From JAABUE01 sp034431895 (GTDB taxonomy: Bacteria; Chloroflexota; Anaerolineae; Anaerolineales; Villigracilaceae): DNA of 6,245 nt. Positions 6,165 to 6,245 of the stretch are shown here, piece after piece. The DNA is taken from contig DAOUCM010000349.1 of the NCBI GenBank assembly GCA_034431895.1, positions 1 to 6,245 of the forward strand, written 5' to 3'. Each line of letters starts with the position of its first letter. Positions within the stretch are counted from its first letter, which is position 1. A program made the position numbers and the translations under genes. The notes under the pieces are model-generated. The model worked only from the letters and a program-made list of their open reading frames with translations, did not search any database and was not told the DNA's origin.

Positions 6165-6236
6165 TTACGCACCGTCCCGAAGGTTTGGGCAAAATCCAAG
6201 CCTGATTTACGTGAGCCTTCGGGACGTTTTGCGTAA
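6165..6236. repeat. Palindromic repeat, long copy (nested terminal inverted repeats)
   Basis: Outer arms TTACGCA (6165-6171) and TGCGTAA (6230-6236) pair perfectly. After an asymmetric internal loop (C6172 against T6227-T6229), inner arms CGTCCCGAAGG (6173-6183) and CCTTCGGGACG (6216-6226) pair over 11 bp. The centre is 32 nt. Inside it a competing hairpin is possible: 6181-6188 with 6196-6203, 8 bp with one G-T, loop GCAAAAT, sharing the AGG of the inner arm. The arms are those of the copy at 177-224 and the orientation is the same. Four T follow the inner right arm, but they lie in the outer arm, so a simple terminator reading is doubtful. Its left edge coincides with the disrupted start of the GxxExxY gene. 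Confidence 0.78.
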
Positions 6237-6245
6237 GGTGAGTTT

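Noticed and set aside
5907..6236. + strand open frame of 109 codons at the right end
   Set aside because: It is antisense to the GxxExxY gene and runs through the palindromic repeat. The - strand frame carries the family motifs.
1..6245. CRISPR array, tRNA, rRNA, riboswitch or insertion sequence with transposase
   Set aside because: No regularly spaced direct repeats, cloverleaf-like sequence, rRNA-like stretch or transposase frame was found; non-coding space is limited to short gaps.

Overview
The window is GC-rich (roughly 60% by eye) and almost fully coding. It looks like chromosome of a bacterium from the Chloroflexota, most likely Anaerolineae. This is inferred from the mix of secreted parvulin-type, DsbA-like and cyclophilin folding proteins, a lipoprotein with a short lipobox signal and Pro/Thr-rich linker, a GxxExxY protein, a stand-alone hypA and promoters that appear to give leaderless mRNAs. 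No marker gene fixes the taxonomy.

Layout on the + strand: the C-terminal end of a probable parvulin-type (SurA/PpiC-like) prolyl isomerase (1-131); a gap holding a palindromic repeat (177-224) and a leaderless-type promoter (282-287); a membrane-anchored HExxH metallopeptidase-like protein (294-1577); then a probable three-gene operon. The operon holds a lipoprotein fusing a DsbA-like thioredoxin domain to a cyclophilin (1677-2912), a PrsW-family intramembrane protease (2915-4183), and a membrane-bound family 2 glycosyltransferase (4202-5368). On the - strand, convergent with it, lie hypA (5752-5411) and, just upstream, a GxxExxY protein (6137-5760). The 5' end of the GxxExxY gene runs into a second, larger copy of the palindromic repeat (6165-6236).

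The + strand genes share a theme: folding, disulfide chemistry, prolyl isomerisation and proteolysis at or outside the membrane, followed by a lipid- or envelope-type glycosyltransferase. The - strand pair is unrelated (nickel delivery and a PDDEXK-like protein).

The most notable points are: (i) two copies of a structured palindrome with an identical 14-nt left-arm core and differing but still complementary outer arms; (ii) the edge of the second copy supplies the in-frame stop that cuts off the start of the GxxExxY gene; (iii) two promoters on opposite strands with identical TATAAT-N6-ATG geometry; (iv) the DsbA-cyclophilin lipoprotein fusion. I see no wholly new multi-gene system. The repeat family is the best candidate for something undescribed.
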